A stretch of DNA of 64,000 nt from Ceratotherium simum simum (GCF_000283155.1 NW_004454163.1:881201-945200); one strand, 5' to 3'; positions 10,335 through 21,746 are shown, numbered from the stretch's first letter. Made by a program: numbers and translations. Notes: generated by a model not told the origin, from the sequence alone.

Positions 10335-11622
10335 GTAAGTCTTTAATGACTGCATTTTACTTTAATGTATTAAAAAATTACTAAGCGTAAATTATATGTA
10401 TGTAAAATACATAAAATATGTGGATTTTTTTCAGGATATATCCTATATTTTCCACACTGATCAATATTAAATTATAATGAAATAAGTTAAAATTATAGTT
10501 CATTGATACTATGCTTTTTAATTTTTAAGAAATAACCAGCAATTGGGCTTATACAAACACAAAGAAAGCTACACTTAACAAATAAATTCTATCAATGATT
10601 AAAGGCCTTTATAATCAAAGCCAGTAGAGTATTGTACAGATGCCAGGATAATTTAGTACAATAAACAGAACTCCTCTAAATACCCAACACCAAAATGATT
10701 TGCTGCCTAATACCATATTCTTCTCTCTATAAAAGAATGGATGTTGCTCCCAAATGAGAAACTTAAGAATGATGTTTCATGTGAGGGAAAACCACACATT
10801 CTTAAATCATTAACTTTTTCCTTCTTTTATGTAATCTACCTCCTTTTTCTCTTTTACAATGGTTGATTGAGCTTTAAAGAATAGGAAGGAAGGCAAAAAC
10901 GCAATCAACTTCAAAAATCATTTTGGCACAGCACAGCAAAATGCATCCAATTAAAACATTAAACAGTATGCTAATAATTATGTTTCCTATAGTGCCTTTT
11001 CATCAAGGATTTCAAAGTCAAATGTACAATTCCTCAATTATACTTTGGACATCTCTAATTCTGATTGCTGGCAATCCTTCCTCCCTTCCCCCTTCCTAAT
11101 CTACACTCAAAGTTCTAAGTGAATTTGATGGACAATCATTTTGCTTCCAAAACTGCAAGACTTGGGTTCTCCTTCATCTTCTTTTGTCTTTGTTCTGCAG
11201 TCTGAGTGACTGATTCTGTAATTTGTAAGCAGAAGTTGGCCAATTTTAAAATGCTAAAGATTTGAATTATAGGCTTTTAAAAATGAATGAACTTTTATGA
11301 CTTTCAGTCATAAGTGCTTAGCTTGAAGTGCACTACCAAAATTCTGCCTTCATAAGCGAAAGGTGATTAGCAAGGAGCATAAGTCAAACATGTAAATTAG
11401 TGCTTTGAAGGCTGTTATAAACAATGGCATCTCTAAATAGATTATCTGTAAATAAGTGACACTGCTCTCATAGCCCAAGTATTTCTTTAATGTATCTTTT
11501 TTTAAAGCAGATATATGAAATGGTATTTGGTTTAAGCACTGTACATATTATCAAAATTCCAAATTAGTTGGATCTAATTAAGAAAATTTTACTGAATAAT
11601 ATTACCATCTTCTGTAATTGTG
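10335..11622. other. Unique, repeat-free sequence
   Basis: About 1.3 kb without any recognisable interspersed repeat, rare for this window. It is AT-rich with many TAAT-type motifs. No gene is visible. A stretch this free of insertions is where conserved non-coding DNA might lie, but conservation cannot be judged from one sequence. Confidence 0.4.
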
Positions 11623-11633
11623 CTATGATCTTT

Positions 11634-11847
11634 TTTTTTTTTAAATAATTTTATTTATTTATTTTTTTCCCCCCAAAGCCCCAGTAGATAGTTGTATGTC
11701 ATAGCTGCACATCCTTCTAGTTGCTGTATGTGGGACGCGGCCTCAGCATGGCCGGAGAAGCGGTGCTTCGTTGCGCGCCCGGGATCTGAACCCGGGCCGC
11801 CAGCAGTGGAACGCACGCACTTAACCACTAAGCCACGGGGCCGGCCC
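11634..11847 (-). mobile_element. ERE SINE (TAAATAAA-tail type), minus strand
   Basis: The tRNA-like head is at the right end (complement of GGGGCCGGCC... at ~11838-11847) and the A/T-rich tail at the left. It is flanked by a perfect 10-bp target duplication, TATGATCTTT, at 11624-11633 and 11848-11857. The B box has one change (GGTTCAGATCC). This is a Pol III-derived non-coding element mobilised by L1 machinery. Confidence 0.97.
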
Positions 11848-11857
11848 TATGATCTTT

Positions 11858-12355
11858 AATCTCTCAACAGGCCCTTTCTGGACTTCTATAACTAAATTTA
11901 TTTTTCCTACTTTAGAAAGTAATAACCTCTTCAGATATATATATGTTTTTTTATATTTTCTTCTCTCAGAACAAAAATATTTGTCTACTCATTTCATGTC
12001 ACTCCATTCTTGAGGTTTGATTTTTAACTGTTCTGATACTTCCTTTTTCTTGAAATTCCTTTACATGATGCTAACATTTGAAAAGCTTGCCTTAAACTAA
12101 CTTGAATCTTTTATAACCATAGTCTAAAAAGTGCTGAATGCAAAGCCCTAAATTATCTAGAGTCTAATTCCAAACCTGTCATTAACTATCTATGTATCAT
12201 TTAGCAATCCAGACAAATGCACTGGTAGTTAGCGTGGTTATTTTCAAAAACAAAGTGAATGACCTTAATATGTCTTTAAATATGAAAAACCATGCAGTTC
12301 AAAGTTAAAGCTTAATGTTATGTGTCTTGAAGTTGCTGATACCTCACTAGCCAAC
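11858..12355. other. Unique sequence, no feature seen
   Basis: No named repeat or gene recognised. Confidence 0.4.
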
Positions 12356-12364
12356 ACCAATAAT

Positions 12365-12630
12365 GGATGTATTGCAGGCCTGCTCTGTAGCAGGTACTGT
12401 GCCAGTAGGGCACGTGTTCCTAGGAAGATAAACAGAAATTGGTTCTGCTTTCATTCCTTCTGAGATTTGTACAATTTTTACCTGTCTGTTTCCATATGTA
12501 TTATCTTATTTGATTCTTATAACTTATGAGATAGAAAGGAAAGCTGTTATTAGCCCCATTTAGGAGATAAAGGCAAGTAGTTTTAAAGAGATCGAGCATT
12601 TATTAGAAAATTCCAGAGCCAGTGAGAGAT
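12365..12630 (-). mobile_element. MIR SINE, minus strand
   Basis: It reads 'ctgtagcaggtactgtgcc', 'ttatcttatttgattcttataac', 'attagccccatttaggagataaaggcaagtag' and 'ccagagccagtgagagatgcag', matching a reversed MIR from its 3' end to its core. Confidence 0.7.
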
Positions 12631-12640
12631 GCAGAACTGA

Positions 12641-13685
12641 AACTATATAAGATGTTATTATTGTTACATATTGATTAATGCACACTGTTCTTGAATGACA
12701 TTCCTTAGGCCTCTCCTCCTGAACCAGATAATATTGTCCCCACTGTGAAATAGGCATCACAGTTTTGTATTTGCTTCTAATGTATGTCAAAGGGAACCTT
12801 GTTTAATGATATAACATTTGTAAATCTCTTTGAATAAAGGAATCATTTAAATGCAAAGTACTCCTGAACATTATCCCCTTTACTCTCCCACTGGGTACAT
12901 AAAACTCACATTGGGCTGACTGTGATCCTCTAGGAACGTACAAGTGTCATAAACTGACTCTTTGCACCTTGCTACACCAACTCCTGGAGAAACTGTGCAC
13001 CTTGGGCAGATCTCTAAGTGAAGTTATGATGTCCAGGCCACAAACCCTCCACAGAGCATAGCAGGGGAAATTGACAAGCTGAAGACCTTTCCTAAACTTA
13101 CATAATCTCAAATCAGCAGGCAGTGGTAATTAGTTTCTCACACAGCTTGAGAAAAAGCACGGACAGAGATTAGACTTGCACAGGAGGGGAAATTATGGGT
13201 GTTGGAATCAAAAATGATGTGGCATTACTGAAAAAAAGAATTCTGCACAGTTTTTCCACTCCTGCTGCCATTGGCCATTGCATGCCCCTCTCTTCCTCTT
13301 TTCTTTTTATTTTCTATTGTCGCTTCCAACATAGGCCTTTAATGTTTTGTTTGAATAATTTGGTATTGGTATCCTAATGGGTTTGCTGCTTGAGTTTCTT
13401 TACTTAATAAACTAAATTTCCCCTATCCAACTACCATTGATCCATTCCTTGCCTAGAATGTGCCCCTTCATCTATTTAATATAATCCCCCAAATTAGCTT
13501 AGGATAGAAAAAACCTTCACAAATAGTGCCTGATTGTTCTGTTTCACCTAGGCTGTTATTTTGGTGGCCCTTTCGCTTATTAATGTTTCTACCTGATTTT
13601 TCATGCTTCCCCCATATTTATCTCTTCTTTATCTACATACCAAATCTCCTGCAAAGACCTACTTAGATATATCCTTCATAGAATT
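12641..13685. other. Unique sequence, no feature seen
   Basis: No gene or confident repeat. A weak L2-like pyrimidine-rich stretch lies around 13430-13650. The open frame 13195-13377 (+) has no motif. Confidence 0.4.
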
Positions 13686-13689
13686 ACAC

Positions 13690-14540
13690 ATTTTAAAATT
13701 ATTGATGTAAAATTTATGCGTGGTGAAAGGCATAGGTCTTAAATGGAAAACTCAATGAGTTTTGACTAATGTATACATCCTGTAAACAATATCCCCAAGC
13801 AAGATGTAGAATGTTTCCACCAATCCAGAAAGTTCTTAAGCAATAAATCCCCACAATTCCATGAGTTATTGCTGTTCTGATTTTTATTTCCATGGATAAT
13901 TTTTTCCTGGTCAACAATCTCACAAAAATGAAGTCATACAGTACGTACTCTTTTGTGTCTGGCTTCTTTGCAGTTCCATATAAATTCTAGATACCATTTA
14001 TGAGTTTGAGGAAATTTTCTTTTATTTTTGGTTTGCAGAGGTCATTTATCATGACTACATTTTAAATTTTGTCAAATGCATTTTCTGCATCTATTGAGAT
14101 GATCACTTGATCTTCCTCAATTATTCTGTTAAATTTTTTTTCATTATTTTGAATACTAAACCAACCTTGCATTATGGGATAAGTCCAACTGTATCTTGCT
14201 ATATTTAACTGCCTCTATCCAGGATTCCCTAAAAATTTTTAAATTTTTGTATCAATATTCATAAGTAATCTTTTCTTATATTGTTTTTGTCCAGTTTGGT
14301 ATCATGCTAATGCTAGCCTCATAAAATCAGTTGAGAAGTGTTCTCTCTTCCTCTATTTACTGAAAAGATTGTGAAAGACTGATATTATCTCTTCCTTAAA
14401 TGTTTGATAGAAATCACCAGTGCTGTCCTATTGGCTTACAGTTGTTTTGTGGAAAGGTTTTTAATTATCACGTCATTATCTTTAACAGATATAAGGCAAT
14501 TCAGATTTTGTATTTATTTTTGAGTCAGTTCTGATGAGTC
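13690..14540 (-). mobile_element. Old L1 LINE fragment, minus strand
   Basis: The left part is a reversed L1 3' UTR ('caatgagttttgactaatgtatacatcc', 'tccagaaagttcttaagc', 'cagtacgtactcttttgtgtctggcttctttg'). It then jumps to reversed ORF2 reverse-transcriptase sequence ('tctgcatctattgagatgatcac', 'ccaaccttgcattatgggataag', 'tttggtatcatgctaatgctagcctc'), so an internal part of ORF2 is missing. Confidence 0.85.
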
Positions 14541-14559
14541 TTTTTTTGCAAGTAGAAGC

Positions 14560-15480
14560 AGACTCACCACCCCAATCTGAGGGAATTAATCCTGCATTGT
14601 CTGAGGAAACTGTAATGGCTCCTCTGAAGCAATTGTCTTGCAAGACAGTGCTGATTCTCAGGACTCATCCCCACTGCCCCTCTTTGCTACCAGACCCACA
14701 ACTGGATTCAAGCCCCAGCAGGCCCTGAGTGAGGTACAAAATATGATCCATGAGGAAGTCTGCTACACTCCAAAAGAATGACTTAAATTTTCTAATTCAT
14801 GTAGACAGAAATTCAGAGAATATACATGGGAATGGATATTAATGGAGTGGGATAATGGTAGAAGAAACATAAAGTTAGATTAGGCTGAATTTATTGATAT
14901 GGGCCCACTAAGCAGAGATTTTGCATTTAATGTTGCAGCTCAGAGGGTTAGAAAGGGCTCTAGTAGTTTGGTTGGTTGGTTGGCTGAAACGTGAACCAAA
15001 AGGTAGCCCATAGTAAATGAGTTAGAAATGCCAGACCTGTCTTGGTTTACTCCAGAGGAAGGGGTTCAAAGATGTAGGAAGATTGGAATGTTAGAGAAGA
15101 TGTGCTGTTTAAGACCTACTTACCTACTTTGGGAGGGTCCAGAATACACACCTTTCACCATGGCTATAAGAAATAAATTTTAAGCATTCTTGAAGAGATC
15201 TCAATGGCTCTCCTCTGTAGGCTAGATCTTACAGTGGGAACTGTGGTCGCTGAATTGGGAAACGTAAATGCGATGGGAGTAGTAATTGGATCCCAAGGTA
15301 GAGGGGGCCAAGTGCTGGCACTCAGCTGCTAAAGGCAAGGTGGGTGTAGTTACTGAAATGGGCAATCTTGAATTGAAACCATAATCTTGAATGAAGGGGA
15401 GAACAGCTCCGCTTGAGGAAGGCCCCTGGTACACTGCCAAAAATTTATACTGTTAACTTTTCTCCGAGCCTTCCCTAAAA
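14560..15480 (+). pseudogene. Retroviral gag-like remnant
   Basis: Translation in shifting frames gives short retroviral-gag-like patches, for example around 14810-14980 and 15030-15170, upstream of and in the same direction as the protease remnant. Stops occur throughout. The identification rests on position plus weak resemblance and is less certain than for the pol parts. A (GGTT)n-like run at ~14968-14984 adds to the disruption. Confidence 0.5.
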
Positions 15481-15496
15481 GTACCTATGTCCTTTT

Positions 15497-15730
15497 GTGA
15501 GAGTAACTGTGAATTGGCGGAAAGAAAATAATCAAACATTTCAGGAAATACCAGACACTGCCTCTGAACTGACCCTAATTCCAGGCGACCCAAAATGTTA
15601 TTGTGGTTCACCAGTGAGACAAGGGACTTATGGTGGCCAGCTGATCAATGGAGTTTTAGCTCAGGTCTGCCTCACAGTGGACTCAGTGGGTCCTCAACCA
15701 CATCCTATGGTTGTTTCCCTAGTTTCAAAA
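15497..15730 (+). pseudogene. Retroviral aspartic protease remnant
   Basis: This is a 78-residue open stretch with the retroviral protease pattern: an active-site loop now read as DTASELTLIPG, a flap-like YGGQ, and further hydrophobic beta segments. The usual catalytic Asp-Thr-Gly is changed to DTA, which would inactivate it. Intact proteases of this kind act as dimers cutting Gag-Pol. It lies directly before the RT remnant, the normal retroviral order. Confidence 0.75.
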
Positions 15731-15759
15731 TAAATAATTGGAATAGATATACTCAAGAG

Positions 15760-16218
15760 CTGGCAGATTCCTCACTCTGGTTTCCTGACCTGTGGAGTAA
15801 GGGCTACTTTGCTGAGAAATGCCAAGTGGAAGCCGATAGAACTGCCTCTACCTAGGAAAATAGTAAACCAAAAGCAATAACTAGTGCCATCATTAAGGAC
15901 TTGAAAGATGCAGGATTAGTAATTTCAACTACATCCCCATTCAACTTGCCTATTTGGCTTGTGAAGAATACAGATGGATTTTGGAGAATGACAGTGGAGT
16001 ATCACGAGCTTAATCAGGTGGTAACTCCAATTGCAACTGCTATACCAAATGCGATTTTGTTGCTTGAGCAAACTAATACATTCTCTGGTAACTGACATGT
16101 GGCTGTTGATCTGGCCAATACCTTTTTTCTGTCCCTATTAATAAAGACTACCAGAAGCAGTTTGCTCTCAGATGGCAAGGCCAGTAATATACCTTCACTC
16201 TCCTACCTCAGGGGTATA
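15760..16218 (+). pseudogene. Retroviral reverse transcriptase remnant, N-terminal half
   Basis: Frames at 15770-16200 contain RT fingers and palm patches, including [24 protein letters not shown] and, after a stop, VDLANTFFS, which corresponds to motif A with its catalytic Asp. In-frame stops separate the patches. The reading breaks off exactly where the MLT1 LTR is inserted, and the target duplication TCAAC marks the junction. Confidence 0.85.
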
Positions 16219-16223
16219 TCAAC

Positions 16224-16877
16224 TGTATTAGTCTTCTAGGGCTGACATTAGAAGAAAAACAAACAGGGACTGTCCCAGTGGCATAATGGTTAAGTTCACG
16301 CACTCTGCTTTGGCGACCTGGGGTTTGCAGGTTTGGATCCCAGGTGCGGATCTATGCACTGCTTATTCAAGCCATTCTGTGGCAGGAGTCCCACATATAA
16401 AGTAGAGGAAGAGGGGCATAGATGTTAGCCCAGGGCCAATCTTCCTTAGCAAAAAGAGGAAGATTGGCAACAGATGTTAGCTGAGGGCTAATCTTCCTCA
16501 CCAAAAAAAAAAAAAAAAACAACAACAACAAAAAACACAGACTGGGTAGCTTAAACAGTAAACATTTATGTTCTCACAGTTCTGGAGGCTGGAAGTCAAG
16601 GTGTCAGCAGGTCTGGTTGCTCTTGGGGCCTCTCTCCTTGGCTTGCACATGGCTACCTTCTGACTGTGTCCTCACTTGGCTTTTTGCCAGTGCATGTGCA
16701 TCCCTGGTAGCTCTCTCTCTTCTTATGAGGACACCAGTGCTGTTGGATAAGGCTCCCACCCTGATGACATCATTTAATCTTAGTTACATCCTTAAAGGCC
16801 CTATCTCCAAACGCAATCACATTGGAGGTTAGAGCTTCAACATAAAGATTTTAGGAGATAAAATTCAGTCCATAACA
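16224..16877 (-). mobile_element. MLT1-type LTR, minus strand, inserted in the ERV pol and split by an ERE
   Basis: It starts TGTATTAGTC and ends CCATAACA. The body reads 'agactgggtagcttaaac', 'ctcacagttctggaggctgg', 'ttggcttgcacatggc' and 'aaaggccctatctccaa', the reverse of MLT1-family LTRs. A perfect 5-bp target duplication, TCAAC, lies at 16219-16223 and 16878-16882, the size made by ERVL/MaLR integrase. Removing the internal ERE leaves about 390 bp, a normal MLT1 length. Confidence 0.92.
16267..16530 (+). mobile_element. ERE SINE (GAAGAT-hairpin tail type) inside the MLT1 LTR
   Basis: The head reads GGGACTGTCCCAGTGGC, and a degraded B box (GGTTTGGATCC) follows. The tail has two copies of the GGAAGA...ATCTTCC module and a long A run. 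The flanks AAAAACAAACAG and AAAAAACACAG are an approximate target duplication. It is the youngest layer of a three-level nest. Confidence 0.95.
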
Positions 16878-16884
16878 TCAACTC

Positions 16885-17745
16885 TCCAGTCCTATGTCAA
16901 AATTTAGTTCACAGGGATCTTGACTGCCTTTCTCTTCCACAAAATATCACTCTAGTCTATTACATTAAATTTAAGAAGTAGCAACTACTCAAAACTTATT
17001 GGTAAGATATTGATGTGTTGGGGGTGGGGAATAAATCTGGCAAAAACTCCAGGGCCTTATACCTCAATAAAATTTCTAAGAGTCCAGTGGTGTGGGCATG
17101 CCAAGATATCCTTTGTAAGGTGAAGGATAATTTGTTGCATTTGTCCCCTCCTACAACCAAGACAGAAGTGCAATGCCTAGTGGTCCTCTTTGGAATTTTT
17201 GAAGCAAGAGATTCCTCATTTGGGTGTGTTACTCTGCCCTATTTACCTAGTGATCCATAACGCTGCTAGTTTTGAGTGGGGCCCAGAAAAAGAGTGCTCT
17301 AGAACAGGTCCAGGCTTCTGTGCAAGCTGCTCTGCCGCTTGAGCCATATGATCCAGCAGATCCAATGGTGCTTGAAGTGGCAATGGCAGATACGGATGCT
17401 GTTTGGAGACTTTGGCAGGTCCCTGCACATGAATCACAGCACAGGCCCTTCTAAGTTTGGAACAAAGACCTGCCATCCTCCGTGGATAACTACTCTCCTT
17501 TTGAGAAACAGCTTTGGCTTGTTACTGGAACTTAGAAAATGAATGCTTAACCATGGGCCACCAAGTTACCATGTGATCTGAGCTGCCCGTCATCAAGTGG
17601 GTGTTATCTGACCCACCAAGCCATAAAGTTGGGTGTGCACAGCAGCGCCCCAACATCAAATGGAAGTGGTATATAGGACATGAGGCCCAAGTAGGGCAGA
17701 TTATAACCAGAGAGTTATTGGGAGTAAAAAGACCTATTAGGATGA
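16885..17745 (+). pseudogene. Retroviral pol remnant, RT C-terminal half and RNase H
   Basis: After the LTR, pol resumes. The YXDD-motif area (~16945-16975) is decayed and no catalytic Asp pair is readable. The RT thumb/connection patch follows (LLHLSPPTTKTEVQCLVVLFG, 17130-17200 region), then patches with VQAALPLEPYDPADPMVLEV (17310-17380) and RNase H-like sequence to ~17745. Frameshifts and stops lie between the patches. Colinearity with the 5' half shows one original element. Confidence 0.82.
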
Positions 17746-17754
17746 CCTATTAGT

Positions 17755-18005
17755 ATCCAACAGACTAAGGACGAGGTGATTGATAATAATTAGGGGTGAA
17801 ATAAAGAGATAAACATGAGAGCTATCTATGTATAAGTGGCTGTTGAAGATACAGGCATGGAATGAGAGCCTCTACAAATATGCAGCAGATGAAACTAAAA
17901 GCCCCAAGGATAAAACCTGGAAACACAGCAAAATTATTTATAGAGACATTAGGGTATGGGGGGTGAGCAAAAGGACATAAAAAAATCTAAGGAGAAAGAA
18001 ACATC
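17755..18005. other. Unclassified sequence
   Basis: Purine-rich DNA between the ERV remnant and an L1 fragment. It may be the decayed ERV 3' side, but nothing is recognisable. Confidence 0.35.
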
Positions 18006-18009
18006 TATA

Positions 18010-18400
18010 TAAATAGGTACTTAAAATCACTAGAGGTAAGAAAAAAATACACATTAATACAATGAACTATTACTTATTATCCATCAGATTTTCAAAAATT
18101 AGAAAATTGGATAATGACTAGTGATGGCTGTTATATAGGAAATCAGGTGCTTTTGTGTACTGATATCGAGCAATTGCAGAGCAATCTCAGTTTTTGCTCA
18201 ATTCCAGTATGTGTTTATAATTCAGTAATTCCACTTCTGAGTTTTTATTCTAGAGAAATGTTCACATGACATTTATGGGACAAGTAGGGAATATTTATGA
18301 AATTGTCATCTGTGAAAGTGGAACATTAGAAACAAACTAAGTGTTAATATATGGGGAAATGGATAGTGTGGTAAGTACATAACATGCGTGGCAGATGTAT
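18010..18400 (+). mobile_element. Old L1 ORF2 C-terminal fragment
   Basis: The blocks 'gaactattacttattatccatcagattttcaaaaatt', 'taattccacttctgagtttttattctagagaaatg' and 'gttaatatatggggaaatggatag' follow the L1 ORF2 end in order. It is highly diverged and short. Confidence 0.75.
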
Positions 18401-18404
18401 TATT

Positions 18405-18775
18405 GTTAAAACATTCACTGTGCTCCTTGTAAGATCCTCCTTATTGGGCCCATCCTGTGAAAAGACTATATTTCCCACCCAATCCTTGTCACACTTGGAG
18501 ACATGATTTACCTTGACCACTGAAATATAAGTGGAAATGACATGTACCCCTTCTAAGCAGAAGCTTTAAGAACTATGGCCTGAGTCCTCTGTGTCTCTTT
18601 CTTCTGTCACAAGAATGGCTCTATCCTAGAGAGGGGCTTTCATACTAGATCCCAGTGTGAAGAGGATGTAGAGCAGAGATACAGACAACATGTAACGCAA
18701 ATAAGAATTCAACATTTGTTTTTATAAATCACTAGAATTCAGGTGATATTTGTTACTGTAGCACAACCTTCTACA
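18405..18775 (+). mobile_element. Decayed mammalian LTR-like repeat
   Basis: It shows 'ccttctaagcagaagctttaagaac', 'tctttcttctgtcacaagaatggc', 'cccagtgtgaagaggatgtagagcagag' and an end like TTTTATAAATCACTAGAATTC...GTTACTGTAGCA. This order belongs to an old mammal-wide LTR-class repeat. The subfamily is not known. Confidence 0.5.
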
Positions 18776-18890
18776 AGCTGTTACTCTGTGGAATGCCTTG
18801 TAGTGATTAGAAGAAACTCATTTGATATACACAAGAAAATATGTTTAGATCTGAAATACTTAGTGACGAGTGAAGAAAAGAAATACAGTG

Positions 18891-19082
18891 GGGCCAGTCC
18901 TGTGGCCTAGTGGTTAAGTTGGGCACTCTCCACCTTGGTGGCCCAGGTTCAGTTCCCGGGCATGGACCTAAACCACTCATCGGCGGCCATGCTGTGGCAG
19001 CAACCCACATACAAAATAGAGGAAGATTGGCACAGATGTTAGGTCAGGGCAAATCTTCCTCAGCAGAAAAAAAAAAAAAAAG
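18891..19082 (+). mobile_element. ERE SINE (single GAAGAT module)
   Basis: The head GGGGCCAGTCCTGTGGCCTAGTGG is intact, and one GGAAGATTGGC...AAATCTTCC module is followed by A(15). The target duplication TACAGTG lies at 18884-18890 and 19083-19089. The B box is eroded (GGTTCAGTTCC). Confidence 0.96.
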
Positions 19083-19089
19083 TACAGTG

Positions 19090-20930
19090 TAAGGTCTCTA
19101 AGACAATATAAGTAAATTAAAAATATAACAAATGAGTCAAACTACATATTTTAGAAGGATACATAGAAATTCAATGAAACATATCAAATACAATAGAACA
19201 TTTGCCTTTGGGAGCTAAGGAGAATGTGAATGGGAAATAGAGATACAAAGAAATAAAACAATAAACGAGTATTAACCTACAAGTGCATATGCTTACATGC
19301 ATAATAGATATATCCTTGAAAAGAAGAGAAATGTTAAAAATGTGGATAATAATAAGAGGAGTATAATTAACTCAACACTTTGCACCTGAGGACCAAAAAA
19401 GAAGAAATAAAAATATTAAAGAGAGATAAAGAGACAAAACAATTTTTAGGGAAGTTTATAGAGGAGGATGTTTCACCAAGTAGACAGAAATGTAACAGTA
19501 CCAAATGTCATGAAAGGTCAAAGAAGATACGAATAGACAAGTGACTATTTGTTTTGCCTGTTACAAGTCACTAATGCAATCCTATGTTTCTATAATTGTA
19601 GGCATTATGAAAGCACGGGGCTGATTTAGAAGGGAAATTGGGAAGCAGTTTGTCAGGGAACCGTGTAATTGCATCTATCCCTCCCTCCTAACCTTTTGCA
19701 GGAAAGAAGAGGATTTGACAGCATTAACTGTATGTCAAAGCTGCAAAAAAAAATTCTTTTCACTGGTTTTGTGGTGACAGCACCTTAGGAGTTTTGGCCA
19801 ACTTATAAGGTGTTGTGGAAAGTTCCTCTGGCATTCAAGAAAAATTGTCAGATCACTTTCTGTCCACTCTTTGAGAAACTATGATTGTCTCTTTCCAGAA
19901 CACATGATAGATAAGCTTTTATTTCCTTGCTGTGATTTTGATTTACTGAACCCACTGCAACAGTCTTTGTCAGCTCGGTCGGGTGTAGGCACCCAGCAAG
20001 TATGGGCTGGCTTCAGTTCTGTTGTATTTTTCAGGTGTACTCTATGTCCTTGGCTGAATATTGGAAGACATAAGCCCGTGCGTAGAGATATGTGTAGCTT
20101 TTCCTTCCTTTTGATTTCATATTTGCCTAAAAGAATTGAATTCCTGGCAAAATATTGTTCTGTCGTTTGTCTCAAGATCCTCATGATCCAAATTTTTGAT
20201 TGCTACATTTTTCTACAGTTTTTATGACCTTAGATCTTCCTGATATGATACATACTTTTCTCTCCTTCTCATGCTTATTTTATTGGAAAGATGTTGGAGA
20301 GTTTGTGATAAGGAAGTAGAATATTAATTTCTCAAAGAAAGCACTTTTGGTTTTAAATTCCCAGTAGGAAAAATGTATGAGAGAAAGGAAAGATAAGAAA
20401 ATAATACAGAAATTAAAGGAGATAATTATTCTTAAAATCAGAATTGAAATTAGAAGAAAATTAAAATTTTAAATAATGAAAGCAGATTATCGTATGTGAG
20501 TAGGTTGAGGGATACAGGCATTTAAGTCTTACACTCAATTCACTTCCACCTCTTCCAAGCTTCTCCCAAGATGCATTATGTTTTATGTAAATTAGTTTGA
20601 GTTCATGATAAAACAAAATTTTCTTAAAGTTTGATCCAAAGAACAATAATTCTAAGAGGTATTCTTTGAAATAAGAAGGGAAAAGTCTGCCTACTATATT
20701 ATCTTCGAGACTCCCAATTCATATTAATATATTACATTAATAAATTAAAAGCACTAAGACAAACTGACTTAAAGGAACTTGTTTAACTTGATTTAACATG
20801 ATTTTTCCAAACTTATATGAGCCTGTAAAGTTTTTTTTTCCATGATAGCTATTAATATGCTTTGGATCTAAAACTTTTTGGAGCATGCTTTGGTAAATAT
20901 GGCAAAAGTATTTGAATGTTAATAATTTAA
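19090..20930. other. Unique sequence, no feature seen
   Basis: Repeat-poor DNA. Overlapping open frames on both strands at 19871-20227 (+, 118 codons) and 19879-20184 (-, 101 codons) lack motifs, and neither can be preferred. They are left as chance. Confidence 0.4.
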
Positions 20931-20939
20931 AACTTGATT

Positions 20940-21165
20940 AGTACAGTGCCTGACAGATAATATTCATTCAGTAAATATTTATTGTAAATTTAAAGCCAAT
21001 GAATGTACATTATTTCAGCTGATTATCTAAACAATGCCTTAAGATAATCAGGGTAGGTGTTATGATCCCTGGTGGACAGAAGAGGAAATAAAATTTGATA
21101 GGATGAGTAAATTCCCAAAGGTCACACATCTACTTGGTTGAGGAAGTTGGGGATTAAGGGAGATT
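20940..21165 (-). mobile_element. MIR SINE, minus strand, with a MIR/L2-like end beside it
   Basis: It shows 'aatgccttaagataatcagggtaggtgttatgatccc', 'cagaagaggaaataaaa' and 'aattcccaaaggtcacacatctacttgg', a reversed MIR core. The short block 20942-20990 ('gtgcctgacag...attcattcagtaaatatttatt') is a separate sense-strand L2/MIR-like end. Confidence 0.7.
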
Positions 21166-21169
21166 TTTT

Positions 21170-21719
21170 TTCTTTCAATCAGTATTTATTTTTGCGCTTG
21201 TGTCAATTTATTGGACAAATATCTAATTTACTTAATAGCTATAGGTTACCATATTGTATAACTCATCCCCCCAAAGAATTTTCAAAACCAAATATTATGC
21301 TATAACAATGTGTAGTGATCAAACAAAGACAGCAACAATCAAATTTTTGCCGGAGTTCCTAGCGCATAGCCCGGGTGCTAGAAAGAACTTAAGAGATAGG
21401 ATAAAGATAATATTATAAATTAAGGAAAAGACAAAATAAGTTTTAACTATTGTTACTTTTTTAACTTGGACTTTTAAAAGAGGCCAAATACTGTAATCAT
21501 GGCATTCATTTTGGTATGACATAATCAGACATAAGATATAATATAATACTATTTTGCACTGAGCAGTGAAAATGGCACTCTGAATTCTTTCAAATATGAA
21601 TAAATATTTTAATATATTCTAAAATTCCCACCAGCGTAAAGTGACCTATAAATTGACATAAATTCTATAAAATTCTACAGTCTTTCACATTTCTACACCC
21701 TGCAGCGACCACGCTCCCT
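21170..21719. other. Unique sequence, no feature seen
   Basis: No gene or named repeat recognised. Confidence 0.4.
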
Positions 21720-21746
21720 AGAAATGAGCTCTAGGGGCCGGCCCGG

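Larger units (their letters stand above)
14545..17750 (+). mobile_element. Decayed endogenous retrovirus internal region (gag-protease-pol order)
   Basis: The order is gag-like, protease, reverse transcriptase and RNase H, all in the plus direction and all riddled with stops and frameshifts. The pol part is interrupted at 16224-16877 by an MLT1 LTR carrying an ERE. No flanking LTR of its own and no env could be identified. The left edge abuts an L1 fragment and the right edge fades near 17750. The retroviral class is not assigned with confidence. No frame can give a functional protein. Confidence 0.85.

Noticed and set aside
925..17750. A provirus spanning the solo LTR and the pol remnant
   Set aside because: They are 13 kb apart with unrelated repeats between them, and no second LTR copy lies next to the pol remnant.
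19871..20227. Overlapping 118-codon (+) and 101-codon (-) open frames
   Set aside because: Both strands are open over the same bases, neither shows a domain, signal peptide or splice context, and the frames end without any supporting structure.
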